A DNA stretch of 64,000 nt, from the NCBI RefSeq assembly GCF_000689255.1, contig NZ_HG964446.1, forward strand, positions 2,884,854 to 2,948,853, in the 5' to 3' direction. Position numbers and translations under genes: made by a program. This DNA comes from Mycobacterium triplex (lineage in GTDB: Bacteria; Actinomycetota; Actinomycetes; Mycobacteriales; Mycobacteriaceae). Below the pieces are notes generated by a model. That model did not search any database. It was not told where the DNA came from and saw nothing but the letters and a program-made list of their open reading frames with translations. This document shows, piece by piece, positions 18,678-26,665 of this stretch (position 1 is the first letter of the stretch; the number at the start of each line of letters is the position of its first letter).

Positions 18678-19600
18678 GCAACCGCTCGATGCCCGTTCCG
18701 GAGGGATTGGCGGGCATGCGTGTCGATGCCGGGTTGTCGCGCTTGCTGGGGCTGTCCCGCAGCGCCGTGGCGGCCATCGCCGAGGACGGCGGCGTCGAAC
18801 TCGACGGCGTGCCGGCGGGCAAGTCCGACCGCCTGATACCCGGCGCCTGGCTGGAGGTGCGGTTGCCCGAGGCGCCGCCGCCGCTGGAGAACACCCCGGT
18901 CGAGATCGAGGGCATGGCGATTCTGTACTCCGACGACGACATCGTCGTGGTCGACAAGCCGGCGGCGGTGGCGGCGCACGCCTCGGTCGGCTGGAGCGGG
19001 CCCACGGTGCTCGGCGGCCTGGCCGCCGCCGGCTACCGGATCACCACATCGGGTGTGCACGAGCGGCAGGGCATCGTGCATCGCCTCGACGTGGGCACCT
19101 CCGGGGTGATGGTGGTCGCGATCTCCGAGCGGGCGTACACCCTGCTCAAGCGGGCGTTCAAACAGCGCACCGTCGACAAGCGCTATCACGCTCTGGTGCA
19201 AGGACATCCGGATCCGTCCAGCGGAACCATCGACGCGCCGATCGGGCGCCATCGCGGCGGGGAGTGGAAGTTCGCGGTCACCCAGAGCGGCCGGCACAGC
19301 GTCACGCACTACGACACCGTGGAAGCGTTCGTCGCGGCCAGCCTGCTCGACGTGCACCTGGAAACCGGTCGTACCCACCAGATTCGGGTGCATTTCGCCG
19401 CGCTGCACCATCCGTGCTGTGGAGACCTTGTCTACGGCGCCGATCCCAAGCTCGCGAAATCACTTGGCCTGGAACGTCAATGGCTGCACGCCCGGTCGCT
19501 GGCGTTCGCTCATCCGGCCGACGGTCGGTGGGTGGAATTTGTCAGCCCGTACCCGGCCGACCTGCAGCACGCGTTGAACGTGCTGCGTGACGAGGGCTGA
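18674..19600 (+). CDS. RluA/RluD-family pseudouridine synthase
   Basis: 308 residues. An S4 RNA-binding domain opens the protein ([31 protein letters not shown]), and the catalytic domain has the RluA-family motif [12 protein letters not shown] with the essential Asp near residue 138. [19 protein letters not shown] is the second family motif. It makes pseudouridine in rRNA or tRNA; the exact sites are not set by sequence. The start ATG sits in the ATGA overlap with lspA. Confidence 0.93.
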   Translation: MSNRSMPVPEGLAGMRVDAGLSRLLGLSRSAVAAIAEDGGVELDGVPAGKSDRLIPGAWLEVRLPEAPPPLENTPVEIEGMAILYSDDDIVVVDKPAAVAAHASVGWSGPTVLGGLAAAGYRITTSGVHERQGIVHRLDVGTSGVMVVAISERAYTLLKRAFKQRTVDKRYHALVQGHPDPSSGTIDAPIGRHRGGEWKFAVTQSGRHSVTHYDTVEAFVAASLLDVHLETGRTHQIRVHFAALHHPCCGDLVYGADPKLAKSLGLERQWLHARSLAFAHPADGRWVEFVSPYPADLQHALNVLRDEG

Positions 19601-19726
19601 TCAGCCGGGCTTGCGGGCCCGGACCAGGACCCGGGTGGCGTGCGCGACGAAGGGCCCGTCGGATTGGATCCGCTCGTGCAGTTCGCGCAGCCGGTCGCGG
19701 TAACGCGCTGGATCGGGTGGTTGTCG
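19601..19726 (-). pseudogene. C-terminal remnant of a SAM-dependent methyltransferase
   Basis: Read on the minus strand in its own frame, these bases give a 41-residue tail, DPARYRDRLRELHERIQSDG then PFVAHATRVLVRARKPG and a stop. The ending VAHATRVLVRARKP is typical of the last strand of many mycobacterial class I methyltransferases. There is no start codon and the frame joins the lprI remnant by a deletion-like junction around 19720. Too short to work. Confidence 0.6.
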
Positions 19727-19808
19727 GGGGGCTGGTCGCTGGGTTGGTCGGGGAGGAGCCGCAGGCGCTCAGAATCATGGCCACGACGATGACAGTGATC
19801 AGCCTCAT
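19720..19808 (-). pseudogene. lprI: N-terminal remnant of lipoprotein lprI
   Basis: The ATG at 19808 opens a normal lipoprotein signal: MRLITVIVVAMILSACGSS with lipobox LSAC, followed by a Thr/Pro linker. After about 30 residues the frame no longer resembles LprI and runs into the methyltransferase tail in another frame. In M. tuberculosis LprI (about 197 aa, lysozyme inhibitor) stands at this very place beside glbN, and the two are thought to be cotranscribed. Here LprI is lost. Confidence 0.7.
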
Positions 19809-19882
19809 GCGTGCTGACTACCGGCTGCGCGACGATCAGGGTGCACGACACGCCCGCGCGCCGGCAATTTCATCGGCGCCGG

Positions 19883-20293
19883 TTACAGCGTGGCGGTGCT
19901 GGCCTGCCCGGACACGATCTCGGGTGCCAGCGGCGCGACGGCGCCGAGGATGTCGGTCACCGTTTTCGGCGGAACTCCCGCCGCGGCCAGCGCGTCGGCC
20001 AAATGCCCGGCCACCAGGCTGAAGTGGTGCATCGTGATGCCGCGCCCCTGATGCACTTGTTTCATCGGGGCACCGGTGTATGGCTCCGGACCGCCGAGGG
20101 CGGCCGCGAAGAACTCCACCTGCTTGCCTTTGAGGCGATTCATGTTCGTCCCGGTGAAGAAGCCGGACAGTTGGTCGTCGGCGAGCACCCGAACGTAGAA
20201 GTCGTCGACGACGACCTCGAGCGCCGCGTGCCCGCCGATGCGGTGGTAGATGGTTGTCGGCTCCGACTTGCGGAACGTTGCGAAGAGTTTCAT
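19883..20293 (-). CDS. glbN: Truncated haemoglobin N
   Basis: 136 residues from the ATG at 20293, the length of M. tuberculosis GlbN. The group I 2/2 globin features are all there: the polar pre-A tail ([13 protein letters not shown]), the B10 tyrosine in [31 protein letters not shown], and the proximal histidine in [11 protein letters not shown]. The protein oxidises nitric oxide to nitrate with bound oxygen, protecting respiration. In M. tuberculosis the downstream partner is lprI; here only a scrap of it remains. Confidence 0.95.
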   Translation of the reverse strand: MKLFATFRKSEPTTIYHRIGGHAALEVVVDDFYVRVLADDQLSGFFTGTNMNRLKGKQVEFFAAALGGPEPYTGAPMKQVHQGRGITMHHFSLVAGHLADALAAAGVPPKTVTDILGAVAPLAPEIVSGQASTATL

Positions 20294-20327
20294 CTCACCA
20301 GCGGAACATTTCGGCATTGCCCCTCAG

Positions 20328-20474
20328 TTAGTCCGCGATCACGCTCGGATTGCCCGGCGTAACGAGCCGATTGCCGGCAAGTGGCGGCATCGTCGGCCGC
20401 CGGGTGAGCGGGTCCGCCTCGTCCAGCCTTTCCGCTGAATGTGCGTACCAGGCGCCCTCGGCGTCCTCGGCGGG
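20328..20474 (-). pseudogene. Possible C-terminal coding remnant
   Basis: On the minus strand, the frame ending in TAA at 20328-20330 reads about 49 residues with protein-like composition: TPAEDAEGAWYAHSAERLDE then ADPLTRRPTMPPLAGNRL and a closing VTPGNPSVIAD. It has no start codon and runs into the palindromic repeat at 20475, which may have cut it. I do not recognise the family. The codon third positions are GC-rich as in real genes. It could also be chance. Confidence 0.35.
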
Positions 20475-20584
20475 TGTGCGTTTATGGTTTTGCGTGTGCG
20501 TTCAGGGCGGGCCCCGCTCGGCGTGTCTACGCCCAAGGCGCACACCGAAAGCCTTGAGTGCACACGCAAAGCCCTGGGCGCACA
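20475..20584. repeat. Large palindromic repeat, family B copy 1 (110 bp)
   Basis: Imperfect palindrome: left arm TGTGCG...TTTTGCGTGTGCG, right arm GCACACGCAAAGCCCTGGGCGCACA. The middle, TTCAGGGCGG...CGCTCGGCGTGTC, matches the copy at 24651-24740. It stands between the divergent glbN and the SRPBCC gene and may carry or alter their promoters. Confidence 0.8.
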
Positions 20585-20609
20585 TTCGCGGCCGGGTTAG
20601 GTTTGCGTG

Positions 20610-21041
20610 ATGGCCGCTGTGGAGCTGACCGCCGACGTCCCGATGAGTCCGCGGGACATGTGGGACCACGTCTCGGATCTGTCGGACCTGGGCGACTGGC
20701 TGACGATGCACGAAGGCTGGCGCAGCGAGCTGCCCGACGAAATCGCCGAAGGCACTCAGATCGTCGGCGTGGCGCGGGCCAAGGGCATGCGTAACCGTGT
20801 CACCTGGACGGTGACCAAGTGGGACCCGCCGCACGAGGTCGCGATGTCGGGTGCGGGTAAGGGCGGAACCAAGTACGCCGTCACCCTGACCGTGCGACCG
20901 ACCGGCGACGGATCGACGCTCGGTTTGCGACTCGAGCTGGGCGGTCGGGCGTTGTTCGGACCGGTCGGATCGGCGGCGGCGCGCGCCGTCAAGGGCGACG
21001 TCGAGAAGTCGCTGAAGAACTTCGTCCAGCTGTACGGATAA
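20610..21041 (+). CDS. SRPBCC-family lipid-binding-fold protein (Rv1546-type)
   Basis: 143 residues from the ATG at 20610 (a GTG three bases earlier is also in frame). The START/Bet v 1-like fold is suggested by the N-terminal strand [27 protein letters not shown], the curved strands [17 protein letters not shown] and the closing long helix [21 protein letters not shown]. Such proteins hold hydrophobic ligands; some are polyketide aromatases. No catalytic residues can be named. It lies just before dnaE1 as in M. tuberculosis. Confidence 0.85.
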   Translation: MAAVELTADVPMSPRDMWDHVSDLSDLGDWLTMHEGWRSELPDEIAEGTQIVGVARAKGMRNRVTWTVTKWDPPHEVAMSGAGKGGTKYAVTLTVRPTGDGSTLGLRLELGGRALFGPVGSAAARAVKGDVEKSLKNFVQLYG

Positions 21042-21106
21042 AACCCAGACACACTTGCGCGACACGCCGAGGAAGTGTCGGTCCGCGGTCATAGACTGGC
21101 GTGCCT

Positions 21107-24100
21107 ATGAACCAGTCCTCCTTCGTGCACCTGCATAACCACACCGAGTACTCGATGTTGGACGGTGCCGCGAAGATCACGCCGATGCTCGCCGAGGTGG
21201 AGCGGCTGGAAATGCCGGCGGTCGGCATGACCGACCACGGAAACATGTTCGGCGCCAGCGAGTTCTACAACGCGGCGACCAAGGCCGGGATCAAGCCGAT
21301 CATCGGCGTCGAGGCCTACATCGCGCCGGCCTCGCGCTTCGACACCAAGCGCATCCTGTGGGGCGATCCCAGCCAGAAATCCGATGACGTCTCGGGTGGC
21401 GGCTCCTACACCCACATGACGATGGTGGCCGAAAACGCCACCGGGCTGCGCAACCTGTTCAAGCTGTCGTCGCTGGCCTCGTTCGAGGGTCAGCTCGGCA
21501 AGTGGGCGCGGATGGACGCCGAGCTGATCGCCGAGCACGCCGAGGGCATCATCGCCACCACCGGGTGCCCGTCGGGCGAGGTGCAGACGCGTCTTCGGCT
21601 GGGACATGACCGCGAGGCGCTCGAGTCGGCCGCCAAGTGGCGCGAGATCTTCGGGGCCGACAACTTCTTCCTCGAGTTGATGGACCACGGGCTGTCCATC
21701 GAGCAGCGGGTCCGCGACGGTCTGCTGGAGATCGGCCGCAAGCTCGGTATCCCGCCGCTGGCCACCAACGACTGCCACTACGTCACCCGCGACGCCGCGC
21801 ACAACCACGAGGCGCTGCTGTGCGTGCAGACCGGTAAGACGCTGTCGGACCCGAACCGGTTCAAGTTCGACGGCGACGGCTACTACCTGAAGTCGGCCGC
21901 CGAGATGCGCAAGATCTGGGACGACGAGGTGCCCGGCGCCTGCGACTCCACGCTGCTGATCGCCGAGCGGGTGCAGTCCTACGCCGACGTGTGGGCGCCG
22001 CGCGACCGGATGCCGGTCTTCCCGGTGCCCGACGGGCACGACCAGGCGAGTTGGCTGCACCACGAGGTGATGGCCGGGCTGCAGCGCCGATTCGGGCCCG
22101 GCGTCGGCCAGGAGTACATCGACCGGGCCGAGTACGAGATCAAGGTCATCTGCGACAAGGGTTTTCCGGCCTACTTCCTGATCGTCGCGGACCTGATCAA
22201 CCATGCCAGGTCGATTGACATCCGGGTCGGGCCGGGGCGTGGCTCGGCGGCGGGCTCGCTGGTGGCCTACGCGCTGGGCATCACCAACATCGACCCCATT
22301 CCGCACGGTCTGCTGTTCGAGCGCTTCCTCAACCCGGAACGTCCGTCGGCACCCGACATCGATATCGACTTCGACGACCGCCGACGCGGTGAGATGGTGC
22401 GCTACGCCGCCGACAAGTGGGGCTCGGATCGCGTCGCGCAGGTCATCACCTTCGGCACGATTAAAACCAAAGCGGCCCTGAAGGATTCGGCGCGGATCCA
22501 TTACGGGCAGCCCGGGTTCGCGATCGCCGACCGGATCACCAAGGCGTTGCCGCCGGCGATCATGGCCAAGGACATCCCGCTGTCGGGCATCACCGACCCG
22601 GCCCATGAGCGGTACAAGGAAGCCACCGAGGTGCGCAGCCTGATCGAAACCGATCCGGACGTGCGCACCATCTACCAGACCGCGCGCGGCCTGGAGGGCC
22701 TGATCCGCAACGCCGGTGTGCACGCGTGCGCGGTGATCATGAGCAGCGAGCCGCTGACCGAGGCCATCCCGCTGTGGAAGCGGCCGCAGGACGGCGCCAT
22801 CATCACCGGTTGGGACTACCCGTCGTGTGAGGCCATCGGCCTGCTGAAAATGGACTTCCTGGGCCTGCGCAACCTGACGATCATTGGCGACGCGCTGGAT
22901 AACATCAAGGCCAACAGGGGAATTGACCTCGACCTGGAATCTGTGCCGCTCGACGATAAGCCCACCTACGAGCTGCTGGGCCGCGGCGACACCCTGGGTG
23001 TGTTCCAGCTCGACGGCGGACCGATGCGCGATCTACTGCGCCGGATGCAGCCGACCGAGTTCAACGACATCGTCGCCGTGCTGGCGCTGTACCGGCCGGG
23101 GCCGATGGGCATGAACGCCCACAACGACTACGCCGACCGCAAGAACGCTCGGCAGCCGATCAAGCCGATCCACCCGGAGCTCGAGGAACCGCTGCGCGAC
23201 ATCCTGGCCGAGACCTACGGCCTGATCGTCTACCAAGAGCAGATCATGTTCATCGCCCAGAAGGTCGCCTCCTACACGATGGGTAAGGCCGACGCGCTGC
23301 GTAAGGCGATGGGTAAGAAGAAGCTCGAGGTGCTCGAGGCCGAATACAAGGGCTTCTACGAAGGCATGACCGCCAACGGCTTCTCCGAAAAAGCGGTGAA
23401 AGCGTTGTGGGACACCATTCTTCCGTTCGCCGGATACGCGTTCAACAAGTCGCACGCGGCGGGTTACGGCCTGGTCTCGTACTGGACCGCCTACCTGAAG
23501 GCCAACTATCCGGCCGAGTACATGGCCGGCCTGTTGACGTCGGTGGGCGACGACAAGGACAAGGCCGCGGTGTATCTGGCCGACTGCCGCAAGCTCGGGA
23601 TCACGGTGCTGCCGCCGGACGTCAACGAGTCTCTGGTCAACTTCGCCTCGGTCGGCAAGGACATCCGTTTTGGCCTGGGCGCGGTGCGCAACGTCGGTGC
23701 CAACGTGGTGGGATCGCTGATCAAAACCCGAAGCGAGAAAAGCAAATTCACCGATTTCTCGGACTACCTGAACAAGATCGACATCTCCGCGTGCAACAAG
23801 AAGGTCACCGAATCGCTGATCAAGGCGGGCGCGTTCGATTCGCTGGGGCATGCCCGCAAGGGGCTGTTCCTGGTGCACACCGACGCCGTCGACTCGGTGC
23901 TGGGCACCAAGAAGGCCGAGGCGATGGGCCAGTACGACCTGTTCGGCGGCGGCGATGCCGGCGGCGACGCGGTGTTCACCATCCGGGTGCCCGACGACGA
24001 ATGGGAGGACAAGCACAAGCTCGCCCTGGAGCGGGAAATGCTGGGGCTGTACGTATCCGGGCATCCGCTCAACGGGGTGGCGCACCTGCTGTCGGCACAG

Positions 24101-24640
24101 GTGGACACCCAGATACCCGCGATCCTCGACGGCGACGTCAGCAACGACACCCAGGTGCGGGTGGGCGGCATCCTGGCCTCGGTGAACCGCCGGGTCAACA
24201 AGAATGGAATGCCTTGGGCCTCAGCTCAATTGGAAGACCTTACCGGCGGCATCGAGGTGATGTTCTTCCCGCACGCGTACTCCGCGTACGGTGCCGACAT
24301 CGTCGACGACGCCGTGGTGCTGATCAACGCCAAGGTCGCGATCCGTGACGACCGCATCTCACTGATCGCCAATGAACTTGTGGTGCCGGACTTTTCGAAT
24401 GCTCAGCCGAACCGGCCGATTGCGGTCAGCATGCCCACCCGGCAATGCACCATCGACAAAGTGAGCGCGCTCAAGCAGGTCCTGGCGCGCCATCCGGGAA
24501 CGTCCCAGGTACATCTGCGGTTGATCAGCGGAGACCGCATCACCACGCTGGAGCTCGACCAGTCGCTGCGGGTGACGCCGTCGCCGGCGCTGATGGGCGA
24601 CCTGAAGGAGCTGCTTGGCCCGGGGTGTCTGGGCAGCTAA
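21107..24640 (+). CDS. dnaE1: DNA polymerase III alpha subunit, replicative
   Basis: 1177 residues from the ATG at 21107 (an in-frame GTG two codons before is also possible). The PHP domain at the start has [13 protein letters not shown] and MTDHGNMFG; mycobacterial DnaE1 uses this metal site as its proofreading exonuclease (known). The polymerase part carries [19 protein letters not shown] and the catalytic [12 protein letters not shown]. Finger and beta-binding regions follow (QYDLFGG, a clamp-binding QxxLF motif, near 943), then an OB fold from about 1010 ([22 protein letters not shown]). Length and order agree with the essential M. tuberculosis enzyme. Confidence 0.98.
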   Translation: MNQSSFVHLHNHTEYSMLDGAAKITPMLAEVERLEMPAVGMTDHGNMFGASEFYNAATKAGIKPIIGVEAYIAPASRFDTKRILWGDPSQKSDDVSGGGSYTHMTMVAENATGLRNLFKLSSLASFEGQLGKWARMDAELIAEHAEGIIATTGCPSGEVQTRLRLGHDREALESAAKWREIFGADNFFLELMDHGLSIEQRVRDGLLEIGRKLGIPPLATNDCHYVTRDAAHNHEALLCVQTGKTLSDPNRFKFDGDGYYLKSAAEMRKIWDDEVPGACDSTLLIAERVQSYADVWAPRDRMPVFPVPDGHDQASWLHHEVMAGLQRRFGPGVGQEYIDRAEYEIKVICDKGFPAYFLIVADLINHARSIDIRVGPGRGSAAGSLVAYALGITNIDPIPHGLLFERFLNPERPSAPDIDIDFDDRRRGEMVRYAADKWGSDRVAQVITFGTIKTKAALKDSARIHYGQPGFAIADRITKALPPAIMAKDIPLSGITDPAHERYKEATEVRSLIETDPDVRTIYQTARGLEGLIRNAGVHACAVIMSSEPLTEAIPLWKRPQDGAIITGWDYPSCEAIGLLKMDFLGLRNLTIIGDALDNIKANRGIDLDLESVPLDDKPTYELLGRGDTLGVFQLDGGPMRDLLRRMQPTEFNDIVAVLALYRPGPMGMNAHNDYADRKNARQPIKPIHPELEEPLRDILAETYGLIVYQEQIMFIAQKVASYTMGKADALRKAMGKKKLEVLEAEYKGFYEGMTANGFSEKAVKALWDTILPFAGYAFNKSHAAGYGLVSYWTAYLKANYPAEYMAGLLTSVGDDKDKAAVYLADCRKLGITVLPPDVNESLVNFASVGKDIRFGLGAVRNVGANVVGSLIKTRSEKSKFTDFSDYLNKIDISACNKKVTESLIKAGAFDSLGHARKGLFLVHTDAVDSVLGTKKAEAMGQYDLFGGGDAGGDAVFTIRVPDDEWEDKHKLALEREMLGLYVSGHPLNGVAHLLSAQVDTQIPAILDGDVSNDTQVRVGGILASVNRRVNKNGMPWASAQLEDLTGGIEVMFFPHAYSAYGADIVDDAVVLINAKVAIRDDRISLIANELVVPDFSNAQPNRPIAVSMPTRQCTIDKVSALKQVLARHPGTSQVHLRLISGDRITTLELDQSLRVTPSPALMGDLKELLGPGCLGS

Positions 24641-24650
24641 CGCCCGTGAC

Positions 24651-24740
24651 TGTGCGGCCACGGCTTTGACTGTGCGTCCAGGGCGGCGTCGCTCGGCGTG
24701 TCGCCACCGTAGGCGTACACGCGAAGCCGTACGCGCACAC
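24651..24740. repeat. Large palindromic repeat, family B copy 2 (90 bp)
   Basis: Starts 10 bp after the dnaE1 stop, between two convergent genes. Arms TGTGCGGCCACGGCTTTGAC and GCGAAGCCGTACGCGCACA. The internal GTCCAGGGCGG and CGCTCGGCGTGTC are shared with the copy at 20475, and the ends with the copy at 61022. Confidence 0.8.
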
Positions 24741-24757
24741 TCGACGGGCCAGAGGCG

Positions 24758-25192
24758 CTAAAGCTCGACCCGGACGATCACGCTGTCGGGCCAGACGCCC
24801 CGATCGCGGGCCCGCCGCAGCTTCTCGGCGACACCCAGGTTCTGGTGCACGTTGGTCACGCCCGGCACCTTGATCAGCGGGACTATGTTCCACTGCCAGC
24901 CGTAGCGCCGGCTCAGGATCCGATTGGCCCGTTCGGCTTCGTCGCCCGACAGCAGCGTGGCGCGTCCGGTCACCGTCGCGGCACCGTCGCGAACCCGGCC
25001 GCGGTAGTCGCACGCCCGCAGTTCGACGTCGGGGCGGGCCATCAGGCGCTTGGTCTTGGGGCCCACCTTGGTCCGGAACACCGCGGCGTCGCCGTCCATC
25101 GCGAACCAGATCGGGGTGTCGGCCGGGGTGCCGTCCCGCCGAAACGATCGGAGCAGGGCGTAGCGAGCATCACCGAGTGCGTTGTTGTGCAT
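24758..25192 (-). CDS. PPOX-class F420/flavin-dependent oxidoreductase
   Basis: 144 residues from the ATG at 25192. The split-barrel fold of pyridoxamine phosphate oxidase-like proteins is visible in DARYALLRSFRRDGTPADTPIWFAMDGDAAVFRTKVGPKTKRLMARPDVELRACD, followed by an RVRDGAATVTGRATLL strand. In actinobacteria this small type often uses F420 and reduces quinone- or biliverdin-like substrates; here the cofactor is inferred. It is divergent from the MerR gene with only 54 bp between starts and a palindromic operator there, so it is the likely MerR target. Confidence 0.82.
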   Translation of the reverse strand: MHNNALGDARYALLRSFRRDGTPADTPIWFAMDGDAAVFRTKVGPKTKRLMARPDVELRACDYRGRVRDGAATVTGRATLLSGDEAERANRILSRRYGWQWNIVPLIKVPGVTNVHQNLGVAEKLRRARDRGVWPDSVIVRVEL

Positions 25193-25205
25193 GCTCCCAG
25201 TCAAC

Positions 25206-25227
25206 GACTTAGAGTTAACTCGAAGTC
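25206..25227. promoter_or_regulatory. 22-bp palindrome, probable MerR operator
   Basis: Half-sites GACTTAGAGTT and AACTCGAAGTC pair at 10 of 11 positions around a central GTTAAC. It sits between the divergent PPOX and MerR starts, in the place a MerR-type activator binds. The core GAGTTAACTC recalls the SoxR-box centre AAGTTAACTT. Confidence 0.75.
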
Positions 25228-25246
25228 AAGCGACGGAGGTTCGACG

Positions 25247-25633
25247 GTGACAACCAGCCCGACGCTCACGATCGGCGAGGTCGCGCGCCAAGCCGGGGTG
25301 GCCGCGACCACGCTGCGCTACTACGAGCAGATCGGGCTGCTGCCGTCACCGGTGCGGCTGGCCGGCCGGCGCCGCTACGACGACTCGGTTCTGGCCCGCC
25401 TCGAGGTGATCCGGCTGTGCAAATCCGCCGGCTTCGCGCTGGAGGAAATCCAGCTGCTGTTCGCCGACGATGCGCCGGGGCGCCCCGCCAGCCGGGCCTT
25501 GGCCGAGGCCAAACTCGCCGAGATCGACGACCAGATGGCGTCGCTGGCCAGGGCGCGGGCCGTCATCGAGTGGGGGATGAACTGCGCCTGCCCGTCGATC
25601 GACGCCTGTACCTGCGGCATCCATCCGGCCTAG
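25247..25633 (+). CDS. MerR-family regulator with C-terminal cysteine cluster
   Basis: 128 residues from the GTG at 25247, with GGAGGT 7 bases upstream. The winged-helix N-terminus is classic MerR: LTIGEVARQAGVAATTLRYYEQIGLLP and GRRRYDDSVLARLEVIRLCKSAGFALEEIQ. A dimerisation coiled coil follows. The last residues hold four cysteines, Cys113-x-Cys115-x5-Cys121-x-Cys123 (CACPSIDACTC), which could bind a metal or an iron-sulfur cluster, similar in place but not in spacing to SoxR. The 3' end overlaps the convergent methyltransferase by 4 bp. Inducer unknown. Confidence 0.9.
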   Translation: MTTSPTLTIGEVARQAGVAATTLRYYEQIGLLPSPVRLAGRRRYDDSVLARLEVIRLCKSAGFALEEIQLLFADDAPGRPASRALAEAKLAEIDDQMASLARARAVIEWGMNCACPSIDACTCGIHPA

Positions 25634-26478
25634 AACCGGTAGCGCAAGATCCGGGCTTTGCGGGCGGACGCTTCGAACATCCCGGAAACCTTGGTAGCGA
25701 ACCGAATCCAGCCCGGAAACAGCTCGACCTCGGGAGCGTGTGCCAGGCTGACCTCTTCGACGAGCTTCAACGACGGATTCCATTTCTCCGGCACTCGCGG
25801 GTCTTCGAACCCCGGATAGCCCCATTGGGCGCCGACGCTGCTGAACATGCGCTGCGGGGCCAGTGTCACCGCAAGCCGGGTGACCCAGCCGATGCGGCCG
25901 TAGTCGTTGAAGGCCAGCTCCCCGGCCGTGAAGTACGTGGTGATGCGCCGGAACAGGGCGATCAGCACCGGCTCGGACAAGAACGCGAACAGTCCATCGG
26001 CGACCACGATCACGGGTCGATCGGACGGCATGGTGTTGGGCCAGCTCTGATCGGCCACCGAGGCGGTCACCACGTGGGCTTGCTTGCTGGTCGGCAACAG
26101 CTGGCGGCGCAGTGCGCTGACACCGGGCAGGTCGACGCTGTACCAGTCGACGCCTGCCGGCGGGCGCACCCGAAACGGGCCCGAGTCCAGCCCGGCGCCC
26201 AGATCGACGACGACAGCGTCCGGATGCTCGGCGGTGAAGGCCCGCACCCGCTCGTCGAGCATCTTGGCGCGCAGCGCCGTCTGGCAGACCACGCTCGCCG
26301 GGACGCCGAGCCCCGCGAAGTCGTAGTCGATCTGGTCGACGATGTCGGCGGCGAGCGAGTCGCCGAGAATGGGCCGCGCCCACCGGCTGTCCAGCGCTCG
26401 CGCGTATTGGGTCAGCAACGCGGTCTCCTCGAGCGGCGTGAGATCGCTCGCGTGGATATCGGGTTGGGGCCGCATCAT
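25630..26478 (-). CDS. SAM-dependent methyltransferase, leucine carboxyl methyltransferase (Ppm1)-like
   Basis: 282 residues. It contains PLEETALLTQYARALDSR at the start, AVVVDLGAGLDSGPFRV (motif I), WYSVDLPGV (acidic strand-2 end) and VIVVADGLFAFLSE (motif after strand 4), which are characteristic of the Ppm1/LCMT-like O-methyltransferases of actinobacteria, some of which act on polyketides or small acids. Two ATG codons in tandem open the gene (26478, 26475). It is divergent from plsB1. The substrate is unknown. Confidence 0.82.
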   Translation of the reverse strand: MMRPQPDIHASDLTPLEETALLTQYARALDSRWARPILGDSLAADIVDQIDYDFAGLGVPASVVCQTALRAKMLDERVRAFTAEHPDAVVVDLGAGLDSGPFRVRPPAGVDWYSVDLPGVSALRRQLLPTSKQAHVVTASVADQSWPNTMPSDRPVIVVADGLFAFLSEPVLIALFRRITTYFTAGELAFNDYGRIGWVTRLAVTLAPQRMFSSVGAQWGYPGFEDPRVPEKWNPSLKLVEEVSLAHAPEVELFPGWIRFATKVSGMFEASARKARILRYRF

Positions 26479-26638
26479 CCGAACGTACTCGGCGCCCGTC
26501 GATCGGGCAGACCGGTCCGCCCGCTAAATCGCAAATTGTGTCCCATGGCCCCCGCGGGCGGACGTACGCTCACCGGGGGGATGTGGACTGGTGCCAAGCC
26601 GGTCCGGCCACCCCGGCGCCATCTAAGGAGAAACGGCA

Positions 26639-26665
26639 ATGACCAGAACGGTGCGAGCGGCATGA
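26639..26665 (+). CDS. Eight-codon leader ORF coupled to plsB1
   Basis: AAGGAG at 26625-26630 stands 8 bases before an ATG that is out of frame with plsB1. This ORF reads MTRTVRAA and its TGA overlaps the plsB1 ATG as ATGA. The good ribosome-binding site thus serves the mini-ORF, while plsB1 has only a weak one, so plsB1 is probably reached by termination-reinitiation. The alternative is that plsB1 starts further upstream in its own frame (ATG 26581). Confidence 0.45.
   Translation: MTRTVRAA

Noticed and set aside
25417..26661. Plus-strand frame fused upstream of plsB1
   Set aside because: It is antisense to the methyltransferase at 25630-26478, and PlsB orthologues do not have such an N-terminus.
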